Positions 54,001 to 64,000 are shown, numbered from the stretch's first letter. The stretch is DNA of 64,000 bases from Labilithrix sp. (GCA_019637155.1 JAHBWE010000013.1:1-64000), one strand, 5' to 3'. A program made the numbers and translations. The notes: generated from the sequence alone by a model not told the origin.

Positions 54001-56223
54001 GGCGGCCTCGTCTCCCGCCGCGCGCGCGCGGAGCGCGCACACGAGCGTGAGGCTGCGGCGCTGGGCGGGGTCCTCGATCTCCGCGGTGAGCTCCTCGAGC
54101 GCGGCGCGCGCGCGGGCGGGATCGAGATCGGAGGAGCCGAGCGCGTCGAGCGCGCGTCCGATCCAGGCGCCCTCCGGCAGATCGCGGAGCGCGGCGGTCG
54201 CCTTCGCCGCGCCGGCCTCGTCGCCCTGCGCGAGGCGCATGCGCGCGAGCTCGATCCAGAGCGGCGGCAGCTCCGGGCTCGTCGGATCGCTCGCGAGGTG
54301 ATCGAGCAGCGCCTGCGTCGCGTCCGCGTACCACGCGCGATCGCCGCGGAGGCTCGCGAGGCTCCGCCCCATGCGCGCGATCGTCTCCTTCGCGACGCCG
54401 CACGCCGCCGCCTGGCCGAGCGCCTCGCGCGCGCGCGCCCCGTCCTCCGCGCGCGTCGCCCAGGCGTAGGCGGCGAGGAGGAGCGCGCGGCCCTGCGCCT
54501 CGCCCGCCGCGCAGTGTCGCGAGAGCGCCTCGAGCTCCTCAGCGAAGCCGGCGCCGTCCTCGCTCGCCTCGAGGAGGTCGATCGCGAGCGCGCGCGCCGG
54601 CGCCGACGCGGGGTCGCGCTCGGTCGCGCGGGTGAGCGCCGCGAGCGCGCGCGGCACGTCGCCCTCGCTCGCGGCGTGCTCGGCGATGCGCATCGAGAGC
54701 GCGGCCGCGAACCCGCCGTCGGTCTCGCCGACCATGCGTCGCTCCGCGAGCTCGGCCGCGAGCTGGGTGTTGCCCGCGCGCTCGGCGAGGCGCATGCGCT
54801 CGGCGAGCACGATGCGCTCGATCGCGGCGGAGGTCTCGCGGCTCACCTCGCTGCTCGCGGTGTTCTCTTCGTGGCGCGGCGCGGCCTCGGCGAGGACCGC
54901 GAGCGCGCGATCGAGGAGCTGGGCCGCGCGATTGAGCTCGTTCGCCGAGGTCCGCGCGTCGGCGGCGGCGAGGAGCAGGTCGACGACGTGCGGCGTCGTC
55001 CGGCACCAGAGCGGGACACCTTCGAGCGACGGGCGCTCCGCGGGGCGACCCATCGTCTCGTGGATCATCTCGGCGAGCGTCTCGAGCGCGTCGGCGAGGA
55101 GGCGGCTCCGCGCGTGCGCGTCGGGCGTGCCCGGCAGCCCGGGGTCGGCGCGGAGGACGCGCGCGCTCGTCGCCGCGGCGAGGAAGGCGGCGCGCCCTCC
55201 CTCTTCGCGCGCCCGCTTCAGGATCTCGACCGCGCGATCGACGTCGCCGCTCGCGGCCACGATGCGCGCGACGTCGATGAGGAGGAGCCCGTGCCAGGTC
55301 GGGTTCTCGCTCAGCTCGGCGCGGCCGGTCAGCGCCTCCTCGCGCTGCGCCACGTCGCCGAGCTTCGCCGCCACCATCTCGAGCGCGAGCCACGCGGGCC
55401 CGAGCTCGGCCGGGATCGCGCCGGTCTCGGTCGCCTCGCGCGCGAGGCCGCGCGCGCCCTCGAGGTCCTTCTGCACGTCCTCGAAGAACACCGCGCGCTG
55501 GGTGAGCGCCCGCGCGCGCTCCTCCGGCGTCGACGCCGCCGCGACGAGCGCCTCGATCAGCTTCCCGACGTTGGAGAGCGAGCGCCGTCGTTCGAGCAAA
55601 CGAACGAGGCCCTCGAGCGGCTCGCGGAAGCTCGTGTCCGAGTTGTACGAGGCGAGGTAGTCGCGCGCCGCGCCCGACTCGTCGCCGCCGCCTTCCTGGA
55701 TCTCGGCCGCCTCGACGAGGAGCCGCGCCTTGCGCGCCTTGTCGATCGTCGCGTCGACCTCGGCGCGGAGGCGCGCCACCGCGGATGCGATCGCCTCGAT
55801 CTTCTCCACCGGCGCGGGCGGGAGCTGCGAGGCGCCCGCGCTCGCGAGCTCCTCCGGCTCGTCCTTCGGCTTCGGCTTCGCGATGATCGGGACGAGCTTC
55901 GCCGGCTCCGGGAGCGGCAGCGGCTGCTTGTCGACGATGGTCGGGTGCGGGTCTTCGTGGAAGACGGTGGGCGCGAGCTCGGCGGGATCGACCACCGACG
56001 CCCGCCGCGGCGGGAGCGGCGGTGGCGGCGGCGGTTTGTTGATCTCGGCGCCGTCGACGAACGAAGGACGGCGCGGCGGCGGGAGCGGCGGAGGCACGGA
56101 GACGCGCGGAGAGGGACTCTCGTCCTCCTCCGTGACCTCCATCGTCACGACCTCGGGCGAGTCGTCTTCGCCTTCTTCAGGCGACGGCGTCTCCTCGGGG
56201 TTCTCCGTCGGATCCTCGGGCAT
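51010..56223 (-). CDS. Giant TPR protein 1 (1737 residues)
   Basis: Cytoplasmic, no signal peptide. N-terminus is acidic (MPEDPTENPEETPSPEEGED) with Pro-rich blocks such as PPPPPPLPPRR to about residue 130. A coiled or helical segment at 145-170 leads into continuous TPR-like repeats, very Ala/Glu-rich. The C-terminal ~250 residues are different: PPAIVIGPSVSAPLSTTTRA followed by RLARELMGLARGTTI, comparable to PTLLVGEPLARARNEAARMF in the partner. The TANNNT element TATCGT lies 12 nt before the ATG. With the downstream partner it makes a 10.7-kb, two-gene operon. Similar tandem giants occur in Myxococcota, with no settled role that I know of; a scaffold for motility, polarity or signalling complexes is possible. 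Confidence 0.82.
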   Translation of the reverse strand: MPEDPTENPEETPSPEEGEDDSPEVVTMEVTEEDESPSPRVSVPPPLPPPRRPSFVDGAEINKPPPPPPLPPRRASVVDPAELAPTVFHEDPHPTIVDKQPLPLPEPAKLVPIIAKPKPKDEPEELASAGASQLPPAPVEKIEAIASAVARLRAEVDATIDKARKARLLVEAAEIQEGGGDESGAARDYLASYNSDTSFREPLEGLVRLLERRRSLSNVGKLIEALVAAASTPEERARALTQRAVFFEDVQKDLEGARGLAREATETGAIPAELGPAWLALEMVAAKLGDVAQREEALTGRAELSENPTWHGLLLIDVARIVAASGDVDRAVEILKRAREEGGRAAFLAAATSARVLRADPGLPGTPDAHARSRLLADALETLAEMIHETMGRPAERPSLEGVPLWCRTTPHVVDLLLAAADARTSANELNRAAQLLDRALAVLAEAAPRHEENTASSEVSRETSAAIERIVLAERMRLAERAGNTQLAAELAERRMVGETDGGFAAALSMRIAEHAASEGDVPRALAALTRATERDPASAPARALAIDLLEASEDGAGFAEELEALSRHCAAGEAQGRALLLAAYAWATRAEDGARAREALGQAAACGVAKETIARMGRSLASLRGDRAWYADATQALLDHLASDPTSPELPPLWIELARMRLAQGDEAGAAKATAALRDLPEGAWIGRALDALGSSDLDPARARAALEELTAEIEDPAQRRSLTLVCALRARAAGDEAAAIAHLESLAKDDATDPLVGAYLADIFRLAGDRAAAARVAAAAAEATAEDPEASAARHLEAGLEKWRLGDRAAAAQHFESAAALEPDAAKAPLAWAARGVEIDTVEGRRRAIELAGSDGGAALERFGLEACLGDPDEAGTALAAAFGETHAPIRLAAALGWIAWPKGSTDPEAVGAALDLVAAASDKTKAAAAAERLRIARESGGDALAAAQGWLEAGGGATAAIEWLAAAMASGELASEVPARRALAEVSSDEAKEALHASAALLAWAIAPDDHHALVAGSSPAVLLANLELSPPGSDPRRRAAALSDLDGALGDETETDAMGLAGWSALAAGEPAAALDVFRAVTSVRPDELHAWEGVRAAAEELGDKESYASASEELGKRCLDPGRGAAFWEQAAIAWSDLGAAYDAKVEPALDASFLRDPTRPIAFDRLFRRVRDRKDSEKLLELIERRLAVTDDPQEIAKLYWEQARALREKGDPDAALDALEHVTTLDESHVGALALTGEIFIKRGMFAEAAEKLAKLATVEAAPAKNRVTAGVAAVDLYENKLARHEDALEVLVELHRAGLTTLPVRERLARSAARTGAWAKATGILEELMMERPEKEGRVEAARLAMAIHRDRLMTPASAIKAAAKILEESPADTEALDLVIGLDASVRERRALLERSRDAILLSLHTQPAVADSEKRLARIARALGDNALEQAALSSAIAIAGPDGSSEQLVANYSSRKPRLPQVSLSEPMIRQVLAPGDEGAISELFVALGPTIGEALGPSRESVGVTKKDRVDPRSGLSLRTEIAQWAGAFGISQFDLYIGGKDASGVQGIAGDPPAIVIGPSVSAPLSTTTRARLARELMGLARGTTITRWRDDATVGAIVTAACNITKVRYDGPPYAMQADVERAIGKAIARRTRNQIEPICRSFVASGADPRQWAARARSSQARSATLASGDIVLVLVDLFNEGVDRLPALVRDDARAHELLRFIHSRPYFELRRALGLEAQG

Positions 56224-56235
56224 TCAGCCGCGACA

Positions 56236-56241
56236 ACGATA
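56236..56241 (-). promoter_or_regulatory. -10-like element of the giant TPR operon
   Basis: TATCGT on the minus strand, preceded by CG, 12 nt before the ATG at 56223. The whole spacer to the next gene is only 27 bp. Confidence 0.45.
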
Positions 56242-56250
56242 CGCGGATCC

Positions 56251-56538
56251 TCAGAGAATGGCAGCGAGCTTCTCGTTGACCTTCTCTTCGATCGTGCCCT
56301 TCATCATCTTGAGCATGAACGGGAGGTCGATCGCGACGCGGACGTCCTTCTCGGTCACCGCGACCTCGCCCTTCGTGCCCTTGGCGGCGCCGCTCTTCGC
56401 GTCGAACTTGATCGTGTTCCCGTCCCACTTCCACTCGATGCCGAACTTCTGCGCCATGCCGTTGGCGAGCTCTTCCGCCTTCTTCTTGGCGTCGTCGAGG
56501 GGGAGGGAGTGGGACTTGTTGATGTCGATCGTGGCCAT
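56251..56538 (-). CDS. Polyhydroxyalkanoic acid system family protein
   Basis: 95 residues, soluble. The sequence (begins IDINKSHSLPLDDAKKKAEE, then GIEWKWDGNTIKFDAKSG, ends LKMMKGTIEEKVNEKLAAIL) matches the small family annotated as putative polyhydroxyalkanoic acid system protein, sometimes found with PHA-granule genes but of unproven function. The fold looks like a short helix-beta layout similar to SRPBCC pieces. A TAGCTT element lies 7 nt before the ATG. No PHA synthase or phasin is in the window. It lies 27 bp before the giant TPR gene and may be read through into it. Confidence 0.8.
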   Translation of the reverse strand: MATIDINKSHSLPLDDAKKKAEELANGMAQKFGIEWKWDGNTIKFDAKSGAAKGTKGEVAVTEKDVRVAIDLPFMLKMMKGTIEEKVNEKLAAIL

Positions 56539-56545
56539 GCGGGCG

Positions 56546-56551
56546 AAGCTA
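56546..56551 (-). promoter_or_regulatory. -10-like element of the PHA-system gene
   Basis: TAGCTT on the minus strand, preceded by GG, 7 nt before the ATG at 56538. Confidence 0.4.
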
Positions 56552-56566
56552 CCGAGGCCGAAAACG

Positions 56567-57160
56567 TTAGTCGAGCCGTTTCACGATCCAGTAGCCCTTC
56601 GGCGTCTCGATCACGTCGGAGACCCCGTTCGCGGCGAGGCTGAACACGACCGCCTCCACCGCCGGGTCGAGGACGCCGCGCGGGATGCGACCGATGTCGT
56701 CGGCGGAGCCGGAGTCGCCCTTGCCGACCGCGCCGTGGAAGTCGGCCTGCGCCATCGGGAGCAGGCCGTCGGCGAGCTCCTTCGCCTGCGCCTTCGGCCG
56801 CGCGTTGTTGGGCGCGCCCTCCGCGCCGGCGAACGTGACGAGCACGACGCCCATCTTCACCGCGCGCGGCGCGCCGACCGGCAGGGTGAGCCCGCCGTCG
56901 CCGAGGAGCGGCAGCGCGAGCGCGAGGCCGGCGTCGAGCTCGGTCGTGGACGTGACGATGGTGGGGCCGGTCCCGGCGTCGGGCTCGGCCGAGCTCGTCG
57001 GCGCGGCGCCGGCGTCGAGGACCGCGGCCGCGGGCTTCGCGTCCATCGACTCGTACGTGAGCATGCCGGCGACGCCGATCGCGGCGAGCGCCGCGAGCAC
57101 GGACGCCCACTTCTGCGGCCCGTCGGCGGGGCGGCTATGTCCGTGATCGAGCGGCGCCAC
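56567..57160 (-). CDS. Membrane-anchored parvulin-like peptidyl-prolyl isomerase
   Basis: 197 residues from GTG 57160. A single membrane anchor (about 19-37, SVLAALAAIGVAGML) is followed by an Ala/Asp/Thr-rich spacer, then a C-terminal PpiC-type domain of about 100 residues: KAQAKELADGLL, DDIGRIPRGVLDPAVEAVVF and GVSDVIETPKGYWIVKRLD are the rotamase landmarks. It probably helps fold exported proteins on the periplasmic side. The open frame continues upstream through the ATP synthase epsilon gene, so start choice relies on the GTG 2 bp before the atpC stop. It is likely transcribed with atpD-atpC. Confidence 0.78.
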   Translation of the reverse strand: MAPLDHGHSRPADGPQKWASVLAALAAIGVAGMLTYESMDAKPAAAVLDAGAAPTSSAEPDAGTGPTIVTSTTELDAGLALALPLLGDGGLTLPVGAPRAVKMGVVLVTFAGAEGAPNNARPKAQAKELADGLLPMAQADFHGAVGKGDSGSADDIGRIPRGVLDPAVEAVVFSLAANGVSDVIETPKGYWIVKRLD

Positions 57161-57162
57161 GT

Positions 57163-57687
57163 TCAGTGCGCCTTCTCGTCGCCGGGGGTCCCCTCCTGCT
57201 CCTCCGTGATCGGAGACGGAGGCGGGCCCCACTCTTCGAACGGGCGCATCGTCGCGGCGGGCGGATCGCCGTAGAGCTCGAGCTGCGCGGCGAGCCAGTT
57301 CTCCTGGTCGACGAGCGCCTTCTTCTCGGCCTCGAGCTTCGGCGTCATCTCCGTCGCGCTGAGGATCTTCTCGAGCTTCGGCTGGATCTCGGCGAGCTCC
57401 TTGCGGACCGGGACCGGATCCATGCCTTCGCGCGCGGCGAACTCGTCCGCGAGGATGAGGCACTTGTTCGGCCCCGCCTCCGCGAAGCCGGCGCCGACGG
57501 CGACCTTCTTGGTCTCGTTGCCGACGCGGTACGAGACGAGGCCGGCGCGGATCGCGGCGACCATCGGGAGGTGGCCCGGCAGGACGCCGAACTCGCCCTG
57601 GACGCTCGGCGCGGTGACCTCGTCCACGCTCTCGCTGAGGGCCTTGCCCTTCGGCGTGACGATCTCGAGCTCGATCTTCTCGGCCAT
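57163..57687 (-). CDS. atpC: ATP synthase F1 epsilon subunit
   Basis: 174 residues; the usual length is about 130-140. The N-terminal beta domain is clear: IELEIVTPKGKALSESVDEV, SVQGEFGVLPGHLPMVAAIR, then VAVGAGFAEAGPNKCLILAD. The helical C-terminal part (EIQPKLEKILSATEMTPK) is present and may regulate ATPase activity. An extra ~40-residue tail with ATMRPFEEWGPPPSP and EGTPGDEKAH is not usual for the family. AAGTAAGG just before the ATG serves as ribosome-binding site; the gene starts 4 bp after atpD. The rest of the ATP synthase operon is not in the window. Confidence 0.93.
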   Translation of the reverse strand: MAEKIELEIVTPKGKALSESVDEVTAPSVQGEFGVLPGHLPMVAAIRAGLVSYRVGNETKKVAVGAGFAEAGPNKCLILADEFAAREGMDPVPVRKELAEIQPKLEKILSATEMTPKLEAEKKALVDQENWLAAQLELYGDPPAATMRPFEEWGPPPSPITEEQEGTPGDEKAH

Positions 57688-57691
57688 GGCC

Positions 57692-59161
<1,470 letters not shown>

Positions 59162-59275
59162 ATCTGAGCGGGCTCCTTGTGCACGCTTGCTAGGGCCGAT
59201 GCCCCAGAAAGACGAGACGGCGCGCGCTCTAACATGGAGCTTTCCGCCGTTCAATCGCGTCGGACTGAACGCCCG

Positions 59276-60307
59276 TCAGGGGCAGCAGATCGTGCTCGGT
59301 TCGGTGAGCGCCGGCGCCGGCGTCGACGCGCCGACGCTGCAGGTCACGCGCGGGATCGCGTTGAAGCGGCGTGAGTTGTACGAGCTCGCCGCCACCGCCT
59401 TGCACTCCAGGTCGTCGATCGTCGCGACCGGGTTGTTGCAGTTCGCGCCCTGGTAGTACGTGATCGTCCCGCCGCAGGTCCCCTGCGCGGTGCAGGAGCA
59501 GGCGCCGCAGCTCACGGTCGCGCTGGCACCGACGAGCCGCTTGTTCGGGAGGCTGGCAGGGCAGGCCTGATCGCCAGCGGCGCGGAGGCACACGGCGAAG
59601 CCCGCCGTCGGGGCGCACACGCACGTCGTCCCGCCCGCCTTGGTGGAGCACGCGCGGACCGCGGTCGTCCTCACGGCGGCAGGGTTCGAGATCGGCGCGG
59701 ACGTGCAGGTCGCGGGCCCCGACGGCTGCGGACCGGTCACGCGGTGGTAGTCGGCGAGCGTGTTGCCGTCGTTCACGCAGCCGCCGTCGTTGACGGTGTG
59801 CGACGCGCCGGTCGAGCCGCAGCTCGCCGTGCCGCCGTAGTTGTACCTGCTGCCGTACGTGCCGCTGTTGCAGGAGGGCGTCGCGGTGACGGTGCACTCC
59901 GCGCACGTGCACGCGCCGGCCTCGGCGACGGGGGCGCTCACGTGGTCGGTCGCCGCGAGATCGCCGGCGCACGGAGCGCCGGGATCGGCGGCGATCGCCA
60001 CGTGCGTCCAGCCCGCCGGCGCGTCGACGGCGCATTCGCACGCCGGCGGGGGATCGGCGTCCGGCGCGGCGTCGAGCGGAGGCGCGGCGTCGAGCGGAGG
60101 CGCGGCGTCGAGCGGAGGCGCCGCGTCGGCGGGCGTCGCGTCGGCGGGCGTCGCGTCGGCGGGCGTCGCGTCGGTCGGGGCCGCGGCGTCGATGGGCACC
60201 GCGCCGTCCTCGGGGGCGCCCGTACCCGTCAGGTCGAGGCCGCAGCCGTGGAGCGCGACGACGCCCGCCGACGTGGCGACGAACAGCGCGCGGGCGATCG
60301 GTCGCAT
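59276..60307 (-). CDS. Cysteine-rich lipoprotein with Asp/Ala/Pro repeats
   Basis: 343 residues. The leader ends in LHGC with lipidated Cys24 or so. The spacer is made of perfect repeats: DATPA units then three copies of APPLDA, encoded by DNA repeats (see repeat entry). The mature domain (from ~95) has about 20 cysteines (CECAVDAP, CTCAECTVTATPSC, CGACSCTAQGTCGG), most likely in disulfides, and no enzyme motif. Probably an outer-surface protein. TAGCCT lies 9 nt before the ATG and overlaps the -10 of the divergent gene. The 114-bp spacer to atpD (59162-59275) holds a TAGCAA and no gene. Confidence 0.75.
   Translation of the reverse strand: MRPIARALFVATSAGVVALHGCGLDLTGTGAPEDGAVPIDAAAPTDATPADATPADATPADAAPPLDAAPPLDAAPPLDAAPDADPPPACECAVDAPAGWTHVAIAADPGAPCAGDLAATDHVSAPVAEAGACTCAECTVTATPSCNSGTYGSRYNYGGTASCGSTGASHTVNDGGCVNDGNTLADYHRVTGPQPSGPATCTSAPISNPAAVRTTAVRACSTKAGGTTCVCAPTAGFAVCLRAAGDQACPASLPNKRLVGASATVSCGACSCTAQGTCGGTITYYQGANCNNPVATIDDLECKAVAASSYNSRRFNAIPRVTCSVGASTPAPALTEPSTICCP
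60066..60180 (-). repeat. In-frame minisatellites in the lipoprotein gene
   Basis: Three copies of an 18-bp unit (60066-60119, giving PLDAAP) and about three and a half copies of a 15-bp unit (60123-60180, giving ATPAD), perfect or nearly so. Both periods are multiples of three, so changes in copy number keep the frame and simply lengthen or shorten the surface spacer. Confidence 0.85.
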
Positions 60308-60316
60308 GGGTGCTGC

Positions 60317-60326
60317 AGGCTATCCT
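60317..60326. promoter_or_regulatory. Overlapping bidirectional -10 elements
   Basis: CAGGCTATCCTG (60316-60327) is nearly palindromic. It reads TAGCCT on the minus strand (9 nt before the lipoprotein ATG) and TATCCT on the plus strand (7 nt before the TlpA-like ATG). The two starts are only 26 bp apart, so this one sequence seems to drive both genes. Confidence 0.55.
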
Positions 60327-60333
60327 GCGCTCC

Positions 60334-60924
60334 ATGCGTTGGCGACCCGGCGTGCTCTCGCTCGTGCTCCTGGCGTGCGCGCCGTCTCCGTCGTCGCCGC
60401 CGCGCGCGGCGGAGCTCGACGTCCCGAAGATGCCGGACGCGGGCGCGCCGCCGCCGGTCGCGCTGCGAGCGACGGCCGACCGCGCCGTCGGCACGTGCGG
60501 CGGCGCGACGGCGGGTGAGGCCGCGCCGCCGCTCGTGGCTTCGTCGATCGACGATCGCGGCGTCGCGATCGAGCCCGGCAAGGTGACGGTGCTCCACTTC
60601 TGGGCGACGTGGTGCGCGCCGTGCGTGGCCGCGATGCGCAACCTGCAGGTCTTCCACACGCGCTTGGGGGCGGAGGGCCTGAACGTCGTCGCGGTCTCCG
60701 TCGACGACGACGAGCCGCCCATCCCGGCGTTCGTGCGCGAGCTCGGCCTCACGTACCGCGTCGCGTGGGACGGCAAGCACGAGGCGGCCGAGTGCTGGAA
60801 GGTCCCCATCATGCCGACCACCTTCGTCGTCGACCGCGCGGGGATCGTCCGCTTCGTGCACGCCGGGTATCGTCATCCGGAGGACTCCATCGCGCTCGCG
60901 AACGAGGTCGCGTCCCTCCTCTGA
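60334..60924 (+). CDS. TlpA/ResA-like thioredoxin-fold lipoprotein
   Basis: 196 residues from ATG 60334. Leader ends in LVLLAC with lipidated Cys15. The thioredoxin fold begins near 65; the active site is HFWATWCAPC (CXXC with Ala-Pro between), followed by NVVAVSVDDDEPPIPAFV and the cis-Pro segment MPTTFVVDRAG. These features fit TlpA/ResA/DsbE-type thiol reductases or oxidases that act on apocytochromes or other periplasmic dithiols. The ATG at 60334 is used instead of the earlier in-frame start at 60310, because the TATCCT element lies between them. It ends 7 bp from the convergent anti-sigma gene. Confidence 0.88.
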   Translation: MRWRPGVLSLVLLACAPSPSSPPRAAELDVPKMPDAGAPPPVALRATADRAVGTCGGATAGEAAPPLVASSIDDRGVAIEPGKVTVLHFWATWCAPCVAAMRNLQVFHTRLGAEGLNVVAVSVDDDEPPIPAFVRELGLTYRVAWDGKHEAAECWKVPIMPTTFVVDRAGIVRFVHAGYRHPEDSIALANEVASLL

Positions 60925-60931
60925 TCGGAGC

Positions 60932-61543
60932 TCATCGCTTCGCGACGAAGGCCACGGGGACGACCAGCGCGCGGTCGTCGCCGGTCGCGGGGAAGCTCGC
61001 GGCGCCGAGGGCGCGCGCGAGGCAGGCGGCGACCTCGTCCGACAGGCCGCTGTTCGAGAGGACGAGGGCCTCGCGAACCCTGCCGTCGGGGGCGATCTCG
61101 GCGCGGAGCACCACCTTGCCGTCGGTCGGCTCACCTCTCGCGAGGCCGTCCTGGTGGCAGCGACGGAACTGCGGGCGGAGCTTCGCGATGACGTCCTCCG
61201 CGCCGGGGGGCGCCTCGTTGCCGGCGCTCGCCGCGCTCGCGACCGCAGGCTCCGCGCGCATCTCCGCGAGCTCGGGCCCGGCCGCGGGCGCGCTCCGGAT
61301 CGCGAACAGGATCGCCGCCGCCGCGGCGAGGACGATCGGCGCGACGAAGAGCACGAGCGGCGAGCGGCGAGGGGACGCGCGCCGGAACGCGTGGAGCTCG
61401 CCGAGCGCGAGCTCGAGGCGGGCCTCGCGCGCGAGCGCCGCCGCGCACGCGTCGCACGCGGCGCAGTGCGCGACGACCTCCTCGTCGTCGATCGCGCCGA
61501 TCGCGAGCCCTTCGATCGTGATCGCGGACGGATGCTCAGTCAT
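60932..61543 (-). CDS. Anti-sigma-like zinc-finger protein with AgmX-type C-terminus
   Basis: 203 residues. N-terminal zinc-binding motif HCAACDAC (HxxxCxxC type, about 26-33), a central membrane helix near 65-85 (LVLFVAPIVLAAAAAILFAI) and a periplasmic C-terminal domain of about 100 residues: AEIAPDGRVREALVLSNSG and ACLARALGAASFPA match the AgmX/PglI C-terminal (TonB-C-like) domain found in many myxobacterial proteins. The arrangement fits a membrane anti-sigma factor that holds the ECF sigma factor encoded just upstream (8-bp overlap). The C-terminal domain would be the signal-sensing part. Confidence 0.85.
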   Translation of the reverse strand: MTEHPSAITIEGLAIGAIDDEEVVAHCAACDACAAALAREARLELALGELHAFRRASPRRSPLVLFVAPIVLAAAAAILFAIRSAPAAGPELAEMRAEPAVASAASAGNEAPPGAEDVIAKLRPQFRRCHQDGLARGEPTDGKVVLRAEIAPDGRVREALVLSNSGLSDEVAACLARALGAASFPATGDDRALVVPVAFVAKR

Positions 61544-62126
61544 CGGAGACCTCGGTGGCGCGGGAGAAGTTGGTGTCGACGGGTTTGTCCGCGAGGGCGG
61601 CGCGGAGGCGGGCGCGCACCTCGCAGAGGGTCTGCCGGACGCGCTGCACGCTGAGCCCGACGCGCTTCGCGGCCTCGGCGTGCGTGATCGCCTCGTCGGC
61701 GTAGACGAGCTCGAAGACCTCGCGCGCCTTGGGCGAGCAGCGATCGAGCTCGGCGCTCGCGACCTCGAGCTGCGAGCGGCTGACGAGGCGATCGAGCACG
61801 TTCGGCGCGGGATCCGAGATCGCGCGGAGCTCCTCGTCCGTCACCGCGGCGTCGCGGCGGCCTCTTCGGAGCTCGTCGCCGAGGAGGAAGAACGCCTGCC
61901 GGAGCGCGAGCCCCGGCAGCTCGACGTGCAGGATGCGCCCGGCGCGCTGGTGCGCGATGAGGCGCGCCCACGTCTCTTGCGTGATGTCGCGGGCGCGATC
62001 GATCCGGACGCCGCGCGCGAGGAGCGTGAGCAGCACGCGCCGATCGTGCTCGGCGATCAGCGCGTCCCAGTCGGGTCCTCGATGCGGTGTCGTGAGCGGC
62101 AAGGGGCCCTGGCGGGCGAGCAGCAT
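61536..62126 (-). CDS. ECF-type RNA polymerase sigma factor
   Basis: 196 residues from ATG 62126. Region 2 is about 25-90 (LIAEHDRRVLLTLL, RDITQETWARLIAHQRAGR); region 4 is about 130-180 (LDRCSPKAREVFELVYADEA, THAEAAKRVGLSVQRVRQTL). Region 3 is absent, as expected for ECF factors. The open frame runs much further upstream but only antisense to dnaG. A TATGTT element lies 25 nt before the ATG. It overlaps the zinc-finger anti-sigma-like gene by 8 bp; the two would form a regulator that responds to envelope change. Confidence 0.9.
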   Translation of the reverse strand: MLLARQGPLPLTTPHRGPDWDALIAEHDRRVLLTLLARGVRIDRARDITQETWARLIAHQRAGRILHVELPGLALRQAFFLLGDELRRGRRDAAVTDEELRAISDPAPNVLDRLVSRSQLEVASAELDRCSPKAREVFELVYADEAITHAEAAKRVGLSVQRVRQTLCEVRARLRAALADKPVDTNFSRATEVSDD

Positions 62127-62228
62127 GGATGGAGAACGTGCAGCTCGGCCGAACATATCGGGCGGGCGGGAAGGTTGTGCATAAGCCGTGGGAAGTGCTG
62201 CGAGCTTGACCATCCGCGGGCGGACGCC

Positions 62229-62234
62229 TATCGC
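62229..62234 (+). promoter_or_regulatory. -10-like element of dnaG
   Basis: TATCGC, preceded by CC, 6 nt before the GTG at 62241. The ATG at 62237 is in another frame. Confidence 0.4.
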
Positions 62235-62240
62235 CAATGC

Positions 62241-64000
<1,760 letters not shown>

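Noticed and set aside
51014..54403. Continuation of the giant TPR 2 frame upstream of 51013
   Set aside because: It lies out of frame inside giant TPR 1; the ATGA overlap at 51010-51013 marks the true start.
60066..60180. Possible CRISPR-like array because of regular repeats
   Set aside because: The units are 15 and 18 bp with no spacers and are translated as part of a lipoprotein.

Overview
The window comes from a high-GC (about 72-75 %) predatory or soil-type deltaproteobacterial lineage, most likely Myxococcota and probably the Polyangia side. The reasons are the density of Hanks-type Ser/Thr kinases with proline-rich or PEGA tails, the many Asp/Ala/Pro-rich lipoproteins, a deacetylase ending in a MYXO-CTERM-like tail, two giant TPR proteins, frequent GTG/TTG starts and strong codon-position-3 GC bias. 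This is judged from protein character only; no rRNA or tRNA gene is visible.

Layout. 1-5.1 kb: tail of an unidentified gene, then a lipid-transport locus made of two tandem MlaE-type permeases, a LuxR-type regulator with two HTH domains on the opposite strand, a small membrane protein, an MlaF-type ATPase, and a YscJ/SctJ-type ring lipoprotein whose stop overlaps the ATPase start. 5.2-15.6 kb: DUF4132 protein, NlpC/P60-like lipoprotein, an ASCH-winged-helix protein, a small protein and an ABC-F ATPase in an overlapping operon, then a kinase, a TPR membrane protein and a lipoprotein. 15.8-27.5 kb: SWIM-SNF2 helicase, a tail-anchored protein, a TerB-like protein, a kinase with PEGA domain, SGNH lipoprotein, formylglycine-generating-enzyme-like lipoprotein, an odd poorly coding stretch, and a lipase-like hydrolase. 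27.5-34.8 kb: two divergent operons (deacetylase-flippase-glycosyltransferase; glycosyltransferase-MMPL transporter) that look like a surface glycan or glycolipid export locus. 34.8-45.5 kb: lipoprotein, a second kinase-TPR module, BipA/TypA, an exported-looking TldD with PmbA, two small related lipoproteins, and a deacetylase. 45.5-56.2 kb: two coupled giant TPR proteins. 56.2-64 kb: PHA-system protein, parvulin-like protein, ATP synthase epsilon and beta, a repeat-containing lipoprotein, a TlpA-like lipoprotein, an ECF sigma factor with a zinc-finger anti-sigma-like partner, and the start of dnaG running off the right edge.

Themes. Operons are packed with 1-14 bp start/stop overlaps. Genes that begin transcription units mostly lack a Shine-Dalgarno sequence and instead carry a TANNNT hexamer 6-15 nt before the start codon, which suggests leaderless or very short-leader mRNAs. 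At least three convergent gene pairs share their stop codons. One ~80-bp two-hairpin repeat occurs twice, each time right behind a stop codon. The most unusual biology is the solitary type III secretion ring protein welded to an Mla-type ATPase whose switch histidine is replaced, with no MCE (MlaD) gene in sight.
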